Assembly: GCA_030848705.1 (NCBI GenBank)
Contig: CM061238.1
Location: 51,065,133-51,129,132, forward strand
Length of the DNA: 64,000 bases
DNA from: Heracleum sosnowskyi
Lineage: Eukaryota; Streptophyta; Magnoliopsida; Apiales; Apiaceae
Reading direction: 5' to 3'
The notes beneath the pieces were generated by a model. It searched no databases. It was not told the origin of the DNA and saw only the letters and a list, made by a program, of their open reading frames with translations. Each line of letters starts with the position of its first letter. Positions within the stretch are counted from its first letter, which is position 1. The translations under genes were made by a program, and so were the position numbers. Shown one piece after another: positions 1 to 12,272 of the stretch.

Positions 1-2
1 TT

Positions 3-1924
3 CAAAAGCTTTTGAATGGATTAAAGTTGTATGGGAGGATCTATCAAACCAAGGATTCAAACCTTAAATTTCTTAGAGCTCTTCCAAAAGAATGGAAGCC
101 TATGACTGTTTCTCTCAGAAACACTCAAGAGTACAAAGACTACACTCTTGAAAGGCTTTATGGAACCTTAAAGACATATGAGATGGAAATGGAGCAAGAT
201 GAAGAAATTGAAAAGGTACAGAAGAAAGGTGGATCTATTGCATTGATTGCATCTGTGAACCAACAGGAAGATGACAATGAAGAAGCTGCAAAAGCCACAA
301 CTAGTCGAGCTAGTTGTAGGAGTGATGTTAGCAAGGGTAAAGGCAAGATGACAGAAGAAGAAGAACCAGAACCAGTCAACTTGGATGACTTAGATGAGAT
401 TGATGAACACATTGCTTTTCTTTCAAGGAAATTCTCTAAGTTCAAGTTCAAGAGAAACTCAGAAGCAAGACCACCAAGGAGAGACTTTCAACCTAGCAAA
501 AATAACTGGATTGAAAAGTCAAAGTCTAAATGTTTCAATTGTGGAATGATTGGTCACTTTGCTGGAGACTGCAGAAAGCCCAAGGGTGAGAAGGGCAACA
601 GGAAATTTGAGCCTGTTGATTATAAAAATAAATACTTTGAACTTCTCAAGCAAAAAGAAAAGGCTTTCATGTCTCAGGAGTTTGATTGGGCTGGTAATGG
701 TGAAGATTCTGATGATGATGTTGAGTATGTCAATTTGGCTCTTATGGCTAACAATCATGAGCAGGAAGCAAGCTCCTCAAGCAACCAGGTAACAATTACT
801 AATCTTTCTGAGCTTTCTAAAGAGGAATGTGATAGTGCAGTAAATGAAATGTCTACTGTACTATATAATTTGCGTGTTACTCTTAAATCACTTACCAAAG
901 AGAATTCTAGAATAAAAGAGACTAATTTGCTCTTAAGTGATATGAATGCAATGTTAGAAGCACAGCTCATTGAATTTGAGAAAATGAGGTGTGTTAGTAG
1001 GGATGCTAAGAAGGAACTTGAGAACGTGTTAGAAAGGGAAGAGATTCTTAAAACACAACTTGAAATAGAACAAAGTGTGATTGCAAAATGGAAAGATTCC
1101 AGGAATGTTGCTACCAACATCATTAATGTTCAAGGTATGGAATCTTTCTGTGAGCAATCATGGAAAAAGAACAAAGAGAAGCTAGGGTATGCTGGTGAAA
1201 CCTTAGAATCGGAAACAGAGTCAAAAAACAACAATGATCTTTTGTTGAAGGTTGATATGTCAACGGAATAACAAGTATGGTCCTGTCACCAAGAACTTTT
1301 CTTCAAGGTGAGTCTAGTAAATCAAAGAAAGTTGAGAAGCCTATTGAAAGAGCTAATGTAGGTCACTTGTCTAACAAGCAATTGAAAGACAAGGTAGAGA
1401 AAATTCAAGTTGAGGCTAAGGGCAATAAAAAGAATAACAGGAATGGAAAAGTAGGGATTAACAAACATAACAATTACACACCTGATAAATATGCTCCTAG
1501 AAAGACATGTGTTAATTGTGGAAGTGTTAGTCATTTATCTACTAACTGCAAATCTGTTAAGAAGACTGCTAATGTGAAAATACCTAAGCCTGCAACGAAT
1601 GGTTCTATGCCTACAATGCCTGTTATGCCTAACATGTTTGCTCCATATGCACAATTTCAGAATCCATATGCTAGCATGTCATTTGTGCCTAATCCATACA
1701 TGAATATGTTTAATGTGCCACAAATGCCATGGAATGTGAATAACATGTTTGTTCCTCCAACTATGCATGCTGTGAATGAAAATGTGAGCAACCCTCAGAA
1801 ATTAGCACCAAAGATAAAGGTTGACTTAAATCAATCTGAGTCTCAAGTGAAAAATGATATAAAAAGAAAAGCAAAGGCTAACAAAACAGGATCCAAGGAA
1901 ACTTGGGTACCAAAATCAACTTGA
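3..1924 (+). pseudogene. gag: Copia-A gag (5' partial, one frameshift)
   Basis: Gag builds the virus-like particle that packages element RNA. The window opens inside the copia gag-polypeptide domain (roughly 3-240), so the start codon is outside. A first CCHC knuckle (CX2CX4HX4C, 'CFNCGMIGHFAGDC') lies near 532-573. A predicted coiled coil follows (about 830-1100). The frame ends in TAA at 1269-1271 and continues in another frame from about 1277, so one indel separates the parts. A second knuckle ('CVNCGSVSHLSTNC') is near 1508-1549, then a Met/Pro/Asn-rich stretch (1600-1780). The ORF ends WVPKST-stop (TGA 1922-1924), the same ending as the other two copia Gags in this window. Pol follows in a different frame. 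Confidence 0.9.
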
Positions 1925-1944
1925 TTTGGTTTTATTGTGTGCAG
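1907..1944 (+). other. Copia-A gag-pol junction with GT...AG-like segment
   Basis: The segment begins GTACCA at a codon boundary of gag, contains the gag stop, is U-rich and ends TGTGCAG before GG. It is 38 nt long and its removal would put Pol (frame of 1945) in frame with Gag. The same arrangement occurs in Copia-E (46805-46840) and Copia-C (59666-59700). Plant introns this short are not known to me, so an upstream donor, or a simple coding relic (the Val/Leu/Met-Gln-Gly codons), are alternatives. Confidence 0.4.
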
Positions 1945-3417
1945 GGAGACAAAAGGAATCTTTGGTACTTGGATAGTGGTTGTTCAAGACACATGACTGG
2001 TGATTCTACCCTGCTCACAGAGTTCCAAGAAAGAGCTGGCCCTTGTTTTGCTTTTGGAGATGACAACAAAGGCTACACTAAGGGATATGGCTTGCTTTCA
2101 AAAGAGAATGTCATCATAGATGAGGTTGCATTGGTGGATGGTCTTAAGCACAATTTGCTTAGTATCAGCCAACTTTGTGACAAAGGATTTTTAGTTACTT
2201 TTTTCAAAAGAAGCCTGTGTTGTTTCTAAGGTAGGAAACAACAATGTGGTCATGACTGGATTCAGAAGAGGGAATGTGTACATTGCTGACTTTAGTAGCA
2301 CAAGTCCAGACACCATCACTTGTCTTTTCAGCAAGGCAAGCAAGGATGAAAGTTGGCTATGGCACAAGAAATTATCTCATCTGAATTTCAAAGTTATGAA
2401 TTATTTGGTGAGGAAAGATCTTGCTAGAGGAATTCTATAGGTGGAATTCTCCAAGGATGGTTTGTGTGATGCCTGTCAAAAAGGGAAACAAAAGAAGGCA
2501 TCATTCAAAAGCAAGACAGAGTCATCAATTGTCCAACAGCTTGAGTTGCTTCATATGGATCTATTTGGCCCTGTAAATGTCATGTCCATTTCAAAGAAGA
2601 AATATTGTCCTGTGATTGTTGATGATTTTTCTAGATTTACATGGACTTTCTTTTTGCACTCCAAAGATGAGGCAAGTGAAATCATTATCAATCACATCAA
2701 GATGGTAAACAATCATCCTGATTTCAAAGTAAGAAGGATTAGGAGTGACAATGGGACAGAATTCAAGAATTCAAGCATGAAGGTGTTCTGTGAAGAAAAT
2801 GGTATTTTGCATGAGTTTTCTGCAGCAAGAACACCACAGCAAAATGGTGTAGTTGAAAGGAAAAACAGAACACTTATTGAGGCTGCAAGGACAATGCTAG
2901 ATGAATCAAAGTTACCAACTTATTTTTGGGCTGAGGCAGTTAACACAGCTTGCTTCACTCAAAATATTTCTTTGATTAATCAGGCCAAGGGAATGACCCC
3001 TTATCAACTACTCAAAAGAAAGAATCCACTATTGGACTTTCTTCATGTCTTTGGATGCAAGTGCTTTGTTCTGAGAAATCAAGCTGAGCATTTGGGGAAA
3101 TTTGAAGCAAAGGCAGATGAAGCAATATTTGTGGGATATGCAGCAGGGAAATCTTACAGAGTCTATAATCTCAGAACCAACATTGTTATGGAATCTGTAC
3201 ATGTTGTTTTTGATGATCTCAAAATACAAGGTCTATGTGATGAAGGTTTCCATGAAAGTCTTTCTTTTGAGAATGAGGAAGGAGATCAAGTGAATCATGT
3301 CAAGGCTATTGAGAAACAGCCTAAAGTTGTTGTATCTAGCACAGATGAAAGCAGCAGTGAAGATGAAATTGCTGCATTAAGATTGAAAAGAATAGCTGCT
3401 AGCAGACCAAATGGTCA

Positions 3418-3503
3418 TTTCGTTGACAGTCATGATGGTGGTTTCGTTGACAGTCAGAATGAGCATTTCGTTGACAGTCAAAATGGTCATACCGTTGACA
3501 GTC
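3418..3503 (+). repeat. Copia-A motif cluster in the integrase-RT linker
   Basis: Four copies of (T)TTCGTTGACAGT or ACCGTTGACAGT are spaced 20-30 nt apart. In the pol frame they encode repeated Phe/Thr-Val-Asp-Ser. The motif recurs in the spacer (7109-7275), the accessory ORF (9158-9245) and the LTR (12273-12646) of this element. Confidence 0.85.
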
Positions 3504-5132
3504 ACAGAAATGCCTCTAGAAGTGATCAATTAGGGACAACAAACTCAGGGGGAGTTTCTCAAGGACATTTATCCAATCAAGGAAACCACGATCATGAAGC
3601 TACTTCTTCAAGAGCAAATCTTCCTTCCTCAAGGAAATGGACTAAAGATCATCCCTTTGAACTTATTATAGGTGATGTTTCTTCAAAAGTCAAAACTAGA
3701 AGAGCAACTCAAGAGGAATGCCTATATAGTAGCTTTCTGTCTCAAGATGAGCCAAAGAAAGTTGAGGATGCACTTCTAGATCCAGATTGGGTTTTAGCTA
3801 TACAAGAGGAGCTAAACCAATTTGAGAGAAACAATGTTTGGAAGCTGGTGCCCAAGCCTAAAGACAGGAGTGTCATAGGCACAAAATGGGTGTTCAGAAA
3901 CAAGATGGATGAAAATGGCATAGTCACAAGGAACAAAGCTAGATTGGTTGCAAAAGGCTATTCACAAGAAGAAGGATTTGATTTTGATGAAACCTTTGCT
4001 CCTGTTGCAAGACTAGAAGCAATAAGGATTTTCCTAGCCTATGCAGCCCATGCCAATTTCAAAGTCTATCAAATGGATGTGAAGAGTGCTTTTCTGAATG
4101 GGGAATTGGAAGAGGAGGTGTATGTAAGTCAACCTCCTGGTTTTGAAGATGATGATTTTCCATAATATGTGTACTTCCTCCTCAAAGCACTCTATGGGTT
4201 GAAACAAGCACCTAGAGCCTGGTATGACACACTTTCACAGTTCCTCCTTGAGAATCACTTCACTAGAGGTACTGTAGATAAAACTCTTTTTCACAGGGTT
4301 GTGAATGGCTCTACTATACTTGTTCAAATATATGTAGATGACATAATATTTGGGTCTACAGATGTAAAACTTTGTCAAAAGTTTGCCAAGCTTATGCAGA
4401 GTAAATATGAAATGAGCATGATGGGAGAATTAACTTACTTTCTTGGTCTCCAAGTGAAGCAAGTTAATGAAGGCATTTTCATTAGTCAAACAAAATATAT
4501 CCATGATTTGTTAATGAAATTTAACTTAATGGAATGCTCTCCTGCCAAAACTCCCATGCCTACTGCCACCAAACTTTAATTGAATACTAAGGAAAAATCT
4601 GTGGACATTTCAAGTTACAGAGGCATGGTAAGCTCACTTTTATATTTAACAGCTAGTAGACCTGATATTATGTTTGCTACATGTCTATGTGCTAGATTTC
4701 AGGCTGATCCTAGGGAATCCCATTTAGTTGCTATTAAAAGAATTTTCAGATATCTCAAAGGAACACCAAACCTTGGCATTTGGTATCCTAGAGAATCTGG
4801 CTTTGAACTAATTGGTTATTCAGATGCAGATTATGCAGGATGTAAAATTGACAGGAAAAGCACAACTGGCACCTGTCAATTCCTAGGAAACAAGCTTGTG
4901 TCATGGTTCAACAAGAAACAAAACTCAGTTTCTACCTCCACAGCTGAGGCTGAGTATATTGCAGCTGGAAGTTGTTGTGCACAGATTTTATGGATGAAAA
5001 ATCAACTACTTGATTATGGATTAAGAGTTGAGAAAATTCCTATTTTCTGTGACAACACTAGTGCTATTGCCATTACTGAGAATCCAGTACAGCATTCAAG
5101 GACCAAGCACATTGACATCAAGTACCATTTCA

Positions 5133-6851
5133 CACTAGTACAAAAATGATCTTTTACGTCGCCTATTATACGTCGGTTCTATCCAAATGTATATATAGGA
5201 ACACAACATTTATGTAGCTTTTCTGTCTTGGGCAAGACTTAATAAGTCTGGCATTTCTTTCTGTCTTGGGGTCAGAATTAATAAGTCTGGCATTCAACAA
5301 TATTTTATTGACAAAACCTGGATGGGCAACAGTCTCCCATTTGTGCGCATGTATGTAGGACTAAGGTAGAGGATCTTCTGCAAAGTTGCTGGAAGAAGTT
5401 CAGCCTATTATACATAACAGCTGAAAAACCAATAATAATTACGTTATAAGTACTTATATACTACTATATAAGGGGATCAGTTTTCTTATTAAAATTATAT
5501 TATATTATCATAATGTAATAATTACTTGCATTACATGATGTTATAAATACTTATAATGACATAAGCGATTTATAATACATACGATTGATTACCTGAAATT
5601 AATGTAATTGTTCTTGGTGCTGTTGGATGACTGGTGACGATTCCCAAAGTTTTAGTTATTATATAGATAATTATACAATGCAATATGAACATAACAACAG
5701 TAGTAGGGTTACCATACCCTATTATTATTCAATAATTTTTTTGGGCTTGGAGGCATATTCTCAGTTAATTATTTAGGCAATAACCTTGCAAAAAAACTTT
5801 TTGTTACATTTTCTCTGACGTGAACTACCTATTTTTCAGGAGAATTTTGACCCTATAGTTGATGTATTATCAGGACGTGATTATATCCCATCAATGGTTT
5901 ATGGGTAAGCATCACAGTCACCAAATCCTGCAAAGTTTATTTAATCAAGTACTTTGTTCCATTATGTAATCTTCATACTGTATGTGTGGGTATGTTGAAT
6001 CTTGTAGAAGGAATATAAGGGGCCAAGACTTGAGTGGAATGTACTGTACAATCTTGACAGTCGAGTATGTAATTTTTGCCTATTCCTTTTCCGTCTCCTA
6101 TTAGTGCTGTTAGTTTTTTTTTGAAGCTCTAGATCTGTACCGTTTCATTTAATTTGATTATAGATCAGTTGCCTTCACATATGTTACTATATTGTCTTGC
6201 TGAGCTTAATAAAAAAAACTTAATGTCCTACAGGTTGCTTCTTATTAAATAAGGCAGCCTGTTATGCCCTTTCAGAACGGATGGAACAGCTTGTCTCTAC
6301 TACAAAACAAGCAGTCTCCAAGCAACTTAGTTTTAAATTTCATCATTGAATTATCATTCAATCTCAGTGTAACTTGTACAATCTTAATTACATGACATGG
6401 TTGACCCATTAGATCGGGAATTTGTAAACATTTTGGTTATTGTAGTTTTTTTTCCCCAAAGGTTATTGTAGTTTTTGGTTGTACAAAATTTTGTTAATGT
6501 ATGTTTTTTTGATTATTGCACAGGTTTCTAGGTATGATTAGATTACAGAGGAACAAAATATTTTTTTTAAATTTTTTGGACAATATACGTCGGTTGTTTA
6601 GAAGAACCGACGTAAAAAGATAACAATATACGTCGCCTTTTTGTTTTATACGTCGGTTACTCAGACTTTTATACGTCGGTTATTTTGGTCTTTTACGTCG
6701 GCTTAATAACCGACGTATATTCTACCTATTACGTCGCCTTTTTAACCGACGTAAAAGACTGTGACTTTATACGTCCCCTCTCTATACGTCGCCATTTAAC
6801 CGACGTATAAGGTCGATTTAACCGACGTAAAAGGCCTGTTTTCTACTAGTG
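5133..6851. mobile_element. Non-autonomous CACTA (En/Spm-type) DNA transposon
   Basis: The element starts CACTAGTACAAAA and ends TTCTACTAGTG, so both termini read CACTAGTA inward. It is flanked by the 3-bp duplication TCA (5130-5132 and 6852-6854). Excising it with one TCA restores the RNase H reading frame of Copia-A exactly, which proves the borders. Length is 1719 bp. No transposase ORF is present. ACGTCGG/CCGACGT repeats are numerous near the 3' end and scarce near the 5' end, as expected of transposase-binding subterminal repeats in this superfamily. A roughly 40-bp direct duplication lies at 5220-5292. Strand cannot be assigned without a coding region. Confidence 0.93.
6583..6836. repeat. 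CACTA subterminal repeats (TACGTCGGTT type)
   Basis: About a dozen copies of ACGTCG(G/C) occur in both orientations, for example TATACGTCGGTT and AACCGACGTAAAAG, several arranged as inverted pairs. Only two copies occur near the other end (about 5156-5176). In CACTA elements such subterminal repeats bind the transposase or its DNA-binding partner. Confidence 0.85.
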
Positions 6852-6997
6852 TCATTATAGAACATGTTATGAATGGTACTATGGAGTTACATTTTGTTCC
6901 AAGTGAACAACAACTTGCAGACATCTTTACCAAGCCACTTGATGAATCAACGTTATCAAGATTAGTAAGTGAGCTAGGTATGCTAAATTTCTCTTAA

Positions 6998-7535
6998 TTA
7001 TTTATGAGATATTTGCAAGTTACAATGTAGCCAGGAATTTGCTATGATTTTTCTGTGAATTAATTTTCTCAGGAAAAAGTGAAATTTTGTCTAAGTCAAA
7101 ATTACTATGTCAACGAAACGCACCATTTCGTTGACAGTATTAGCATTTTTCTGGGTGTTTCGTTGATAGCTCTTTTATATCAACGAAACGTAGCTTTATC
7201 AACGAAATTAACGGGACCTTAAACGCCCATTTCTGATAAGTTGATATAGCGCTTTTAATCTCAACCGTTGAAATTTCACGTCCTTTACCACGATCTATGC
7301 ATACACCCCTGTAAGTATAAATCATGGTAATATTTTAATTGTAACGGTTATATTTTTAAGCCAATCCAGTAATTTTCATTTACTATTGGACTTAATTTCT
7401 GAGAATTTTTGGGGGAGTATTTAAGAAATTCTATTTTCTTTAATTCTTTTCTACCTGTTCTCAAAAATTCCAAAGGCTTTTCTTTCTTCTTCTCTCTAAC
7501 AAGAAATTCAGTTTTAATCTTTTCTTCACTTAACA
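6998..7535 (+). other. Copia-A spacer between pol and accessory ORF
   Basis: This non-coding stretch contains the CGTTGA motif cluster (7109-7275: CAACGAAACG, TTTCGTTGACAG, TTTCGTTGATAG, ATCAACGAAA twice, and the palindrome TCAACCGTTGA). It then holds a TATA-like box and a CT-rich leader running into the accessory ATG. The order cluster, TATA, leader, ATG matches the spacers of Copia-C and Copia-E. A purine tract resembling the element's PPT lies at 7409-7417. Confidence 0.75.
7418..7424 (+). promoter_or_regulatory. Putative internal TATA box of the Copia-A accessory ORF
   Basis: TATTTAA lies 118 nt before the ATG at 7536, followed by a leader rich in TTCTTC/CTCTCT. The equivalent boxes in Copia-C and Copia-E are 108 and 109 nt before their ATGs. 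Transcription from it is inference. Confidence 0.5.
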
Positions 7536-10500
7536 ATGGCACCCATAGTCAAGCTTATGTCAGCAGGAGGGTTCATTTATGAAAAGAACCATTCTATTCC
7601 ATTTGTTGTCAAGGAAAGTCCGAACAGAATCTTTTTCAAGATGATGGACTTCATGATGAATTGCAAGTTGGGCTATGCAATGTTTCACTCAACTCCGCTC
7701 TACAATGAGATAATCAAGGAGATTTGGACCTCATGTGAGTATAGTGGAACAAACTGCACACTACGATTCACCATTCAAGGTAAAGAGTATATAGTCAATT
7801 CTGATGTATTGCAAGCATGTCTACAAATTCCTGAAAATAACTGTAATGCTTTGCCTACATATACTGAAATGATTAACATGCTAAATTCTATAAACTACTC
7901 TTTGCCTACTGATAATTTGGGTAAGATTATTAGGAGAGGTTTGGTTAAGGAATACAGTTATTTAGCTGATGCATTCATTAAGGTCTTTTCTGGAAAGATT
8001 AGCAATTTTGATGCATTAACTAATTCTATGTTGATTCTCTTAACCATGCTCCTAACTGATAGATATTACAACTTTAGCACCCAACTTATGTATGAAATTG
8101 GTAGTTGGGTGATAAGGCTAATAGGAAAAAGAATATCTATTATGCTAGGTTTCTGATGATGTTGGCTAATCATGTTAGTTCAGCACCATTAGTTATCTCT
8201 AACCCTGTTTCCAGGTTTGAGTTCTTTGTGCAAGAGAAGAGGGTTTTGACAGATATACTGAGACTTAACCACAATGGTGATGTCCCAGTGGTGTATCTGC
8301 CCATCATTGAGGTAACTACATCTAACCCTGTTAGTGTAATTGTTACTTCTATTGTTTCACCCACCCATGTTGCTATGGAGTCTGTAGCTGTGTCCCAACA
8401 GGCTCCTGTCCCAGCAGCAAAACCTAAATCTAAGAAATACTCCAAGCCAACCTCAGGTGCTTCTCAAAAGGCACCTGTTGCAAAAACTACTTCACAACCA
8501 AAGGGGAGTGATTCTGGAGTTGTGAGAGGTGAGGTAAGGGGTGAAAATCAAAGAAACCCCAAGAATAAGGAAGGAAAGGATAGTGTGTCCCAGCCAAGCC
8601 CCATTGTGTCTTCCCAACAAGGCACAATCAGTAAAATGGATTTAAACACAAGTCTAGTTGCATCCTCCCAAAAGGATGTGATTATTGAAACAAGCTCTCC
8701 TCCAAGAGCACACTCCAAGAGGGTAAGGGACACCTCAAGCCCACAGTCTACATTTTCCCAATACCAAAGGAGAGTGAAGCAAAAATCCAAGGGTACACAG
8801 GGTGCACACACTCTGGAAGCAACACTTCCAGTTTCACAAATTCAGTTTGATGTAACCCCTATTATTACTCTGGGGTTACAGTCCCATTCTCTAAACATCA
8901 ATCTTGAACCAACTACACAAAATTCACCAACTCAGTCATTAGATGTGGACATGATCCACTCAGCTATTCCTGATTCTCCAACTCTTATCTTGGAGAAGCC
9001 CCCACTCTGAAGCTGGTGGTCATCACTTGTTAAGTGATTTGTTGGGCCATCAACCAATTTTTTCTGAAGCTGCAAGAAGATCTGTGGACCCCAATCTCAT
9101 ATCAATCACCACAGATTCAATTGGAATTTCACTTTCTCAAAATGCTTTATTGACTTCATCAACGAAACAGCCTCTTTCGTTGACAAATGTTTCTCCATCA
9201 ACGGTATCCATACCGTTGACAGTTCAAACTACCATTCTGTTGATAGGTCATTATACACCTCTTATTGAAAATCACGTTGTTTCCACAACTAGTGTAGATG
9301 ACCTGGTGGTAGTTGAGACACTTTTAGGTTTGAGAGGGAGTGAAACTGAGAGGCTGGCTTACAGCCAGGCAAAAGGAGAGAATGAGAGTTGGAGGCTGGC
9401 TATTTCTTCCAGCCAGGCAAAAGGAGAGGTTGAGTGTACCACCTTAGTAGGTGAAGGTGAGGGTGTGAGAGGTGTGCGCCATGGGGAGCCCATGATGAAA
9501 GAAAAGAGTGGAGAGAGAGAAGGGACTACAGGAGTCATAAGGGAGGAAGCATCTATTGCTAGTGAGTTCATGGGGGTCAATGAGGGAGAAAGGGAACTTA
9601 CTTTCCAAGAGCATTATCAACAAACTCTGGATCGTATTTCTCTGGATCCTGAGACCTTTACTCATCCTGTGCCAGCCTATCAAATTATGGCTCAGCAGGG
9701 CAATGTGGAGGCAGAGAGGTCACTAAACCTAATTCATACAACTGCATCAATGCAAAGAGCAAAGGATGCCTTGACCAATCTATCTCCAGGAGCTGCAGCT
9801 AGTGGTGACTTTGATTTTTCTGATGATGAGGACAGCTTTTTTTGGTGACAATCTACAGGTGGCCACTACTTCACAGACTGGGACTTCTGTGGTGCCTCCT
9901 AGACCTAGCTGGCTTTCTCAGGATGGTCATGGAAGAATCAACCTGGATGTTGCAATCACTAGACAATACAATGAAGCCTCCTTGGCTCATGAATCTGTTA
10001 GTGTTGAAAACAAGCCTTTCTACAAAGCCATTATGGACTCCTTGGAGATTCAAAGGCTACAAATGTTGCAGACCAGGATGGAAGCAAGGGACATCAAGGA
10101 CTCTGTTGAGAACTTGAAGAATGCTACAGAAAGGAGGCTTGATGAGAAGCTTCCCCTTCTCACTGTATCCAAGATGAACAAGTTTTTCTCCAAGGAACCT
10201 GAAGTGTCCTCATCTTTGAAGACTCTTTCCTCTAGAGTGGACAAAGTAGAGGCTACACTTTCTCAAATGCAAAAGGAACAGGAGAAACAGACTCAACTCC
10301 TAACTCAGCTTTTGGCAGCTCAGGGACTCCCTATCATCTCTCTTGATGATAACAAAAAGGGGGAGAAATCTAAAGAGCTTGATATACAAATCACAAAGGT
10401 TTTGGTCCCAGCCATTTCCTTACCAGAAGAGCCATTAGCTATGGGGGAGTCAGGGAAAAACAAGCTTGATGGCATTGACCTAATTCAGCAAGCATCAATG

Positions 10501-12015
10501 AGGCTTCAGCTTGCAAAACAGATAAAAGACCAGTGGTCTAGCATAGATGCAAGGGTCAAGAAAATTGCTGGAGCTTCAAAGACAAATCAGCCATCAACGG
10601 ATCAAGCTACCTCTACAGAACCATCAACAAATGCAATGGTGATTGTATCAATGGAGCCACAGTTCAAGAGTTCATATGTTATAGAACCCCTTCAACATGG
10701 AGTCTTTCAAGATTCAAGAAGTGAGAAAGGGCAATCTTCATGATTTAGGGATGTGGATGCAAGAGGGATATCTCCATTATCACCTGCCAAACCCAAGGGC
10801 AAAAACATTGCAAGGATATTTTATCCTCCACTTAAGCCAGATGAGTTCAAAGTCATAGGGAAGCTGATCATTGAAAGCAAAGAGAGCAATCATCCAAGCA
10901 TAAGGAACAAAAGGGCCATCATCTACAGGGATAACAAGGAAATTTGCATTTGGGTTGGTCACCCAAATTTTTCTAAGGCCAAAGCTGAAGAATCTGAAAG
11001 GGCAGCAATGCAAGCACTTGCAGTTGCTCAATCACTTGAAGATGAAGAAACCCTACAGGAAGTAAAGGCTAAGGATGAAGCTAAGGAAGCTGGAAAGAAA
11101 AGGAAGACTGCAAGGCAACCAAAGGCTAGAGCTAAAAGGAATCTGAACTTTGATAAAGATGATTCCCAGGACACTGCTCAAGACTCTTCCACAACAATTG
11201 CACATCAAATTCATGTTGATCTACCTCTTGAGGGAAAGTTGGCTTGTGATCCTGCACATCCTGTCAACTTTCATGATCAACCAATAATGCCAAAAGAGGA
11301 GCCTTTTGAATTTGATGAGGCCTACTTTCCAAAGTTCCTATTTGAGAAGGATCAACCAATGAAGACAAAGAAAAGGGTTGTCAAGGCAAAGCCAGTGTTT
11401 GTGAGAAAGCCACAACCTCAGAAACCCCCTGCAAATCCAGAGGACTGCATGTACATTGCTGACATCAGGGAAGAATCCAGTTTACATCTTGATATAGACA
11501 ACCTGGTGGAAGTAAGGGGCATTGCAGCTTCTCAAAAATTGCCTGAGAGACTAGTTTTTGTATTCAAGGGTGGTAGAGAACAAGTGTGGCCTCTCTACAG
11601 AATTTTAGGAGAAGACTATCAAACACTACTCTCAGTGTTTAGATGCTTGAAGAAGGACTTTGGCTTCACCAAAATAGCCAAGTCTGAGGTGGTCTCCAAA
11701 ATTTGTCAGATAAAGGCTAGCTGGAACAAGCCTGAGGCTCTTCCCAGGATTCTTAGAGTGCCCTCAACAGGAAAGAAGATCCATCTTCAACCATACTGGA
11801 TGATGGAATTTAAGGACAAGGATAATTGCAGAAGATTCTTCAGGATGGAAGACCAGCTGGATAAGGCATCTAATTAAACTCTAAAGTTTATGCAATCCAT
11901 GCTTGGTGATCAAGATGAAGAAGAGAAAATCCTTTACAGAAGGCTACAGGTCCAAATTGAGGAAAACAACTCTAAGAGAGGGAAGAAGACTATGCCACAA
12001 AGAAGACGCAGATGA
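7536..12015 (+). pseudogene. Copia-A accessory ORF (env-like position), broken
   Basis: The ORF starts ATGGCACCC (Met-Ala-Pro) in a good plant start context. Its N-terminal part (about 7536-8200) matches in pattern the N-termini of the Copia-C and Copia-E accessory proteins: a hydrophobic 'LGYAMF' helix, an 'F-I-x-G-K' strand, then Tyr-Ala-Arg-Phe. A Ser/Thr/Pro-rich linker with the CGTTGA motif (9158-9245) follows, then a coiled coil (about 10020-10320), a Lys-Lys-Gly-Glu-Lys signature (about 10350) and a basic, Ala-rich C-terminal part. Frameshifts lie near 8110-8130, at a C run near 9000 and at a T run near 9838. In-frame stops are at 10741-10743 and 11875-11877; the last frame ends at 12013-12015 in an Arg-rich tail. 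I see no signal peptide or membrane segment, so a true envelope is unlikely. Confidence 0.75.
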
Positions 12016-12189
12016 ATCATTTGCTCAGACTAGAGGAGCACTTTTGGGCATTAGTCTTGTAAGTCTTGTATTTTGCCTAAAACATTACGAAGCTTAATGC
12101 ATTTTCTACTTTTGTAATTTATGATGTATCTGAGTGTTTTTGTTATCATCAAGTCTCTTGATTTATGGTTGTTATTCTATTAGTCATAA

Positions 12190-12201
12190 ATTGGGGGAGA
12201 T
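12190..12201 (+). other. Copia-A polypurine tract
   Basis: ATTGGGGGAGAT directly precedes the TGTTAG start of the 3' LTR and would prime plus-strand DNA synthesis. The same sequence ends Copia-E; Copia-C has its complement. Confidence 0.9.
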
Positions 12202-12272
12202 TGTTAGGAATATGTTGTTCTTGATGATAAACATAAAACACTTAGTAGAATTTGTGTAAAGTAATTTGTAGC

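Larger units (their letters stand above)
1945..6997 (+). pseudogene. pol: Copia-A pol, broken and split by a CACTA element
   Basis: Pol reads protease, integrase, reverse transcriptase, RNase H. Protease motif 'DSGCSRHMTG' is near 1972-2001. The frame shifts at a T run near 2198-2204. The integrase HHCC zinc site spans about 2360-2480. The catalytic core shows MDLFGP, RSDNGTEF and the Glu of GVVERKNRT (about 2555-2865). The integrase-RT linker carries four CGTTGACAGT copies (3418-3503). RT contains YVDDIIFG (about 4331-4354). RNase H has STSTAEAEY and a CDNTSA motif. In-frame stops are at 2438-2440, 4163-4165 and 4577-4579. The frame is interrupted at 5133 by the CACTA insertion and resumes at 6852 in the His-Phe-Ile-Ile stretch, ending in TAA at 6995-6997. 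It is non-functional. Confidence 0.93.
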
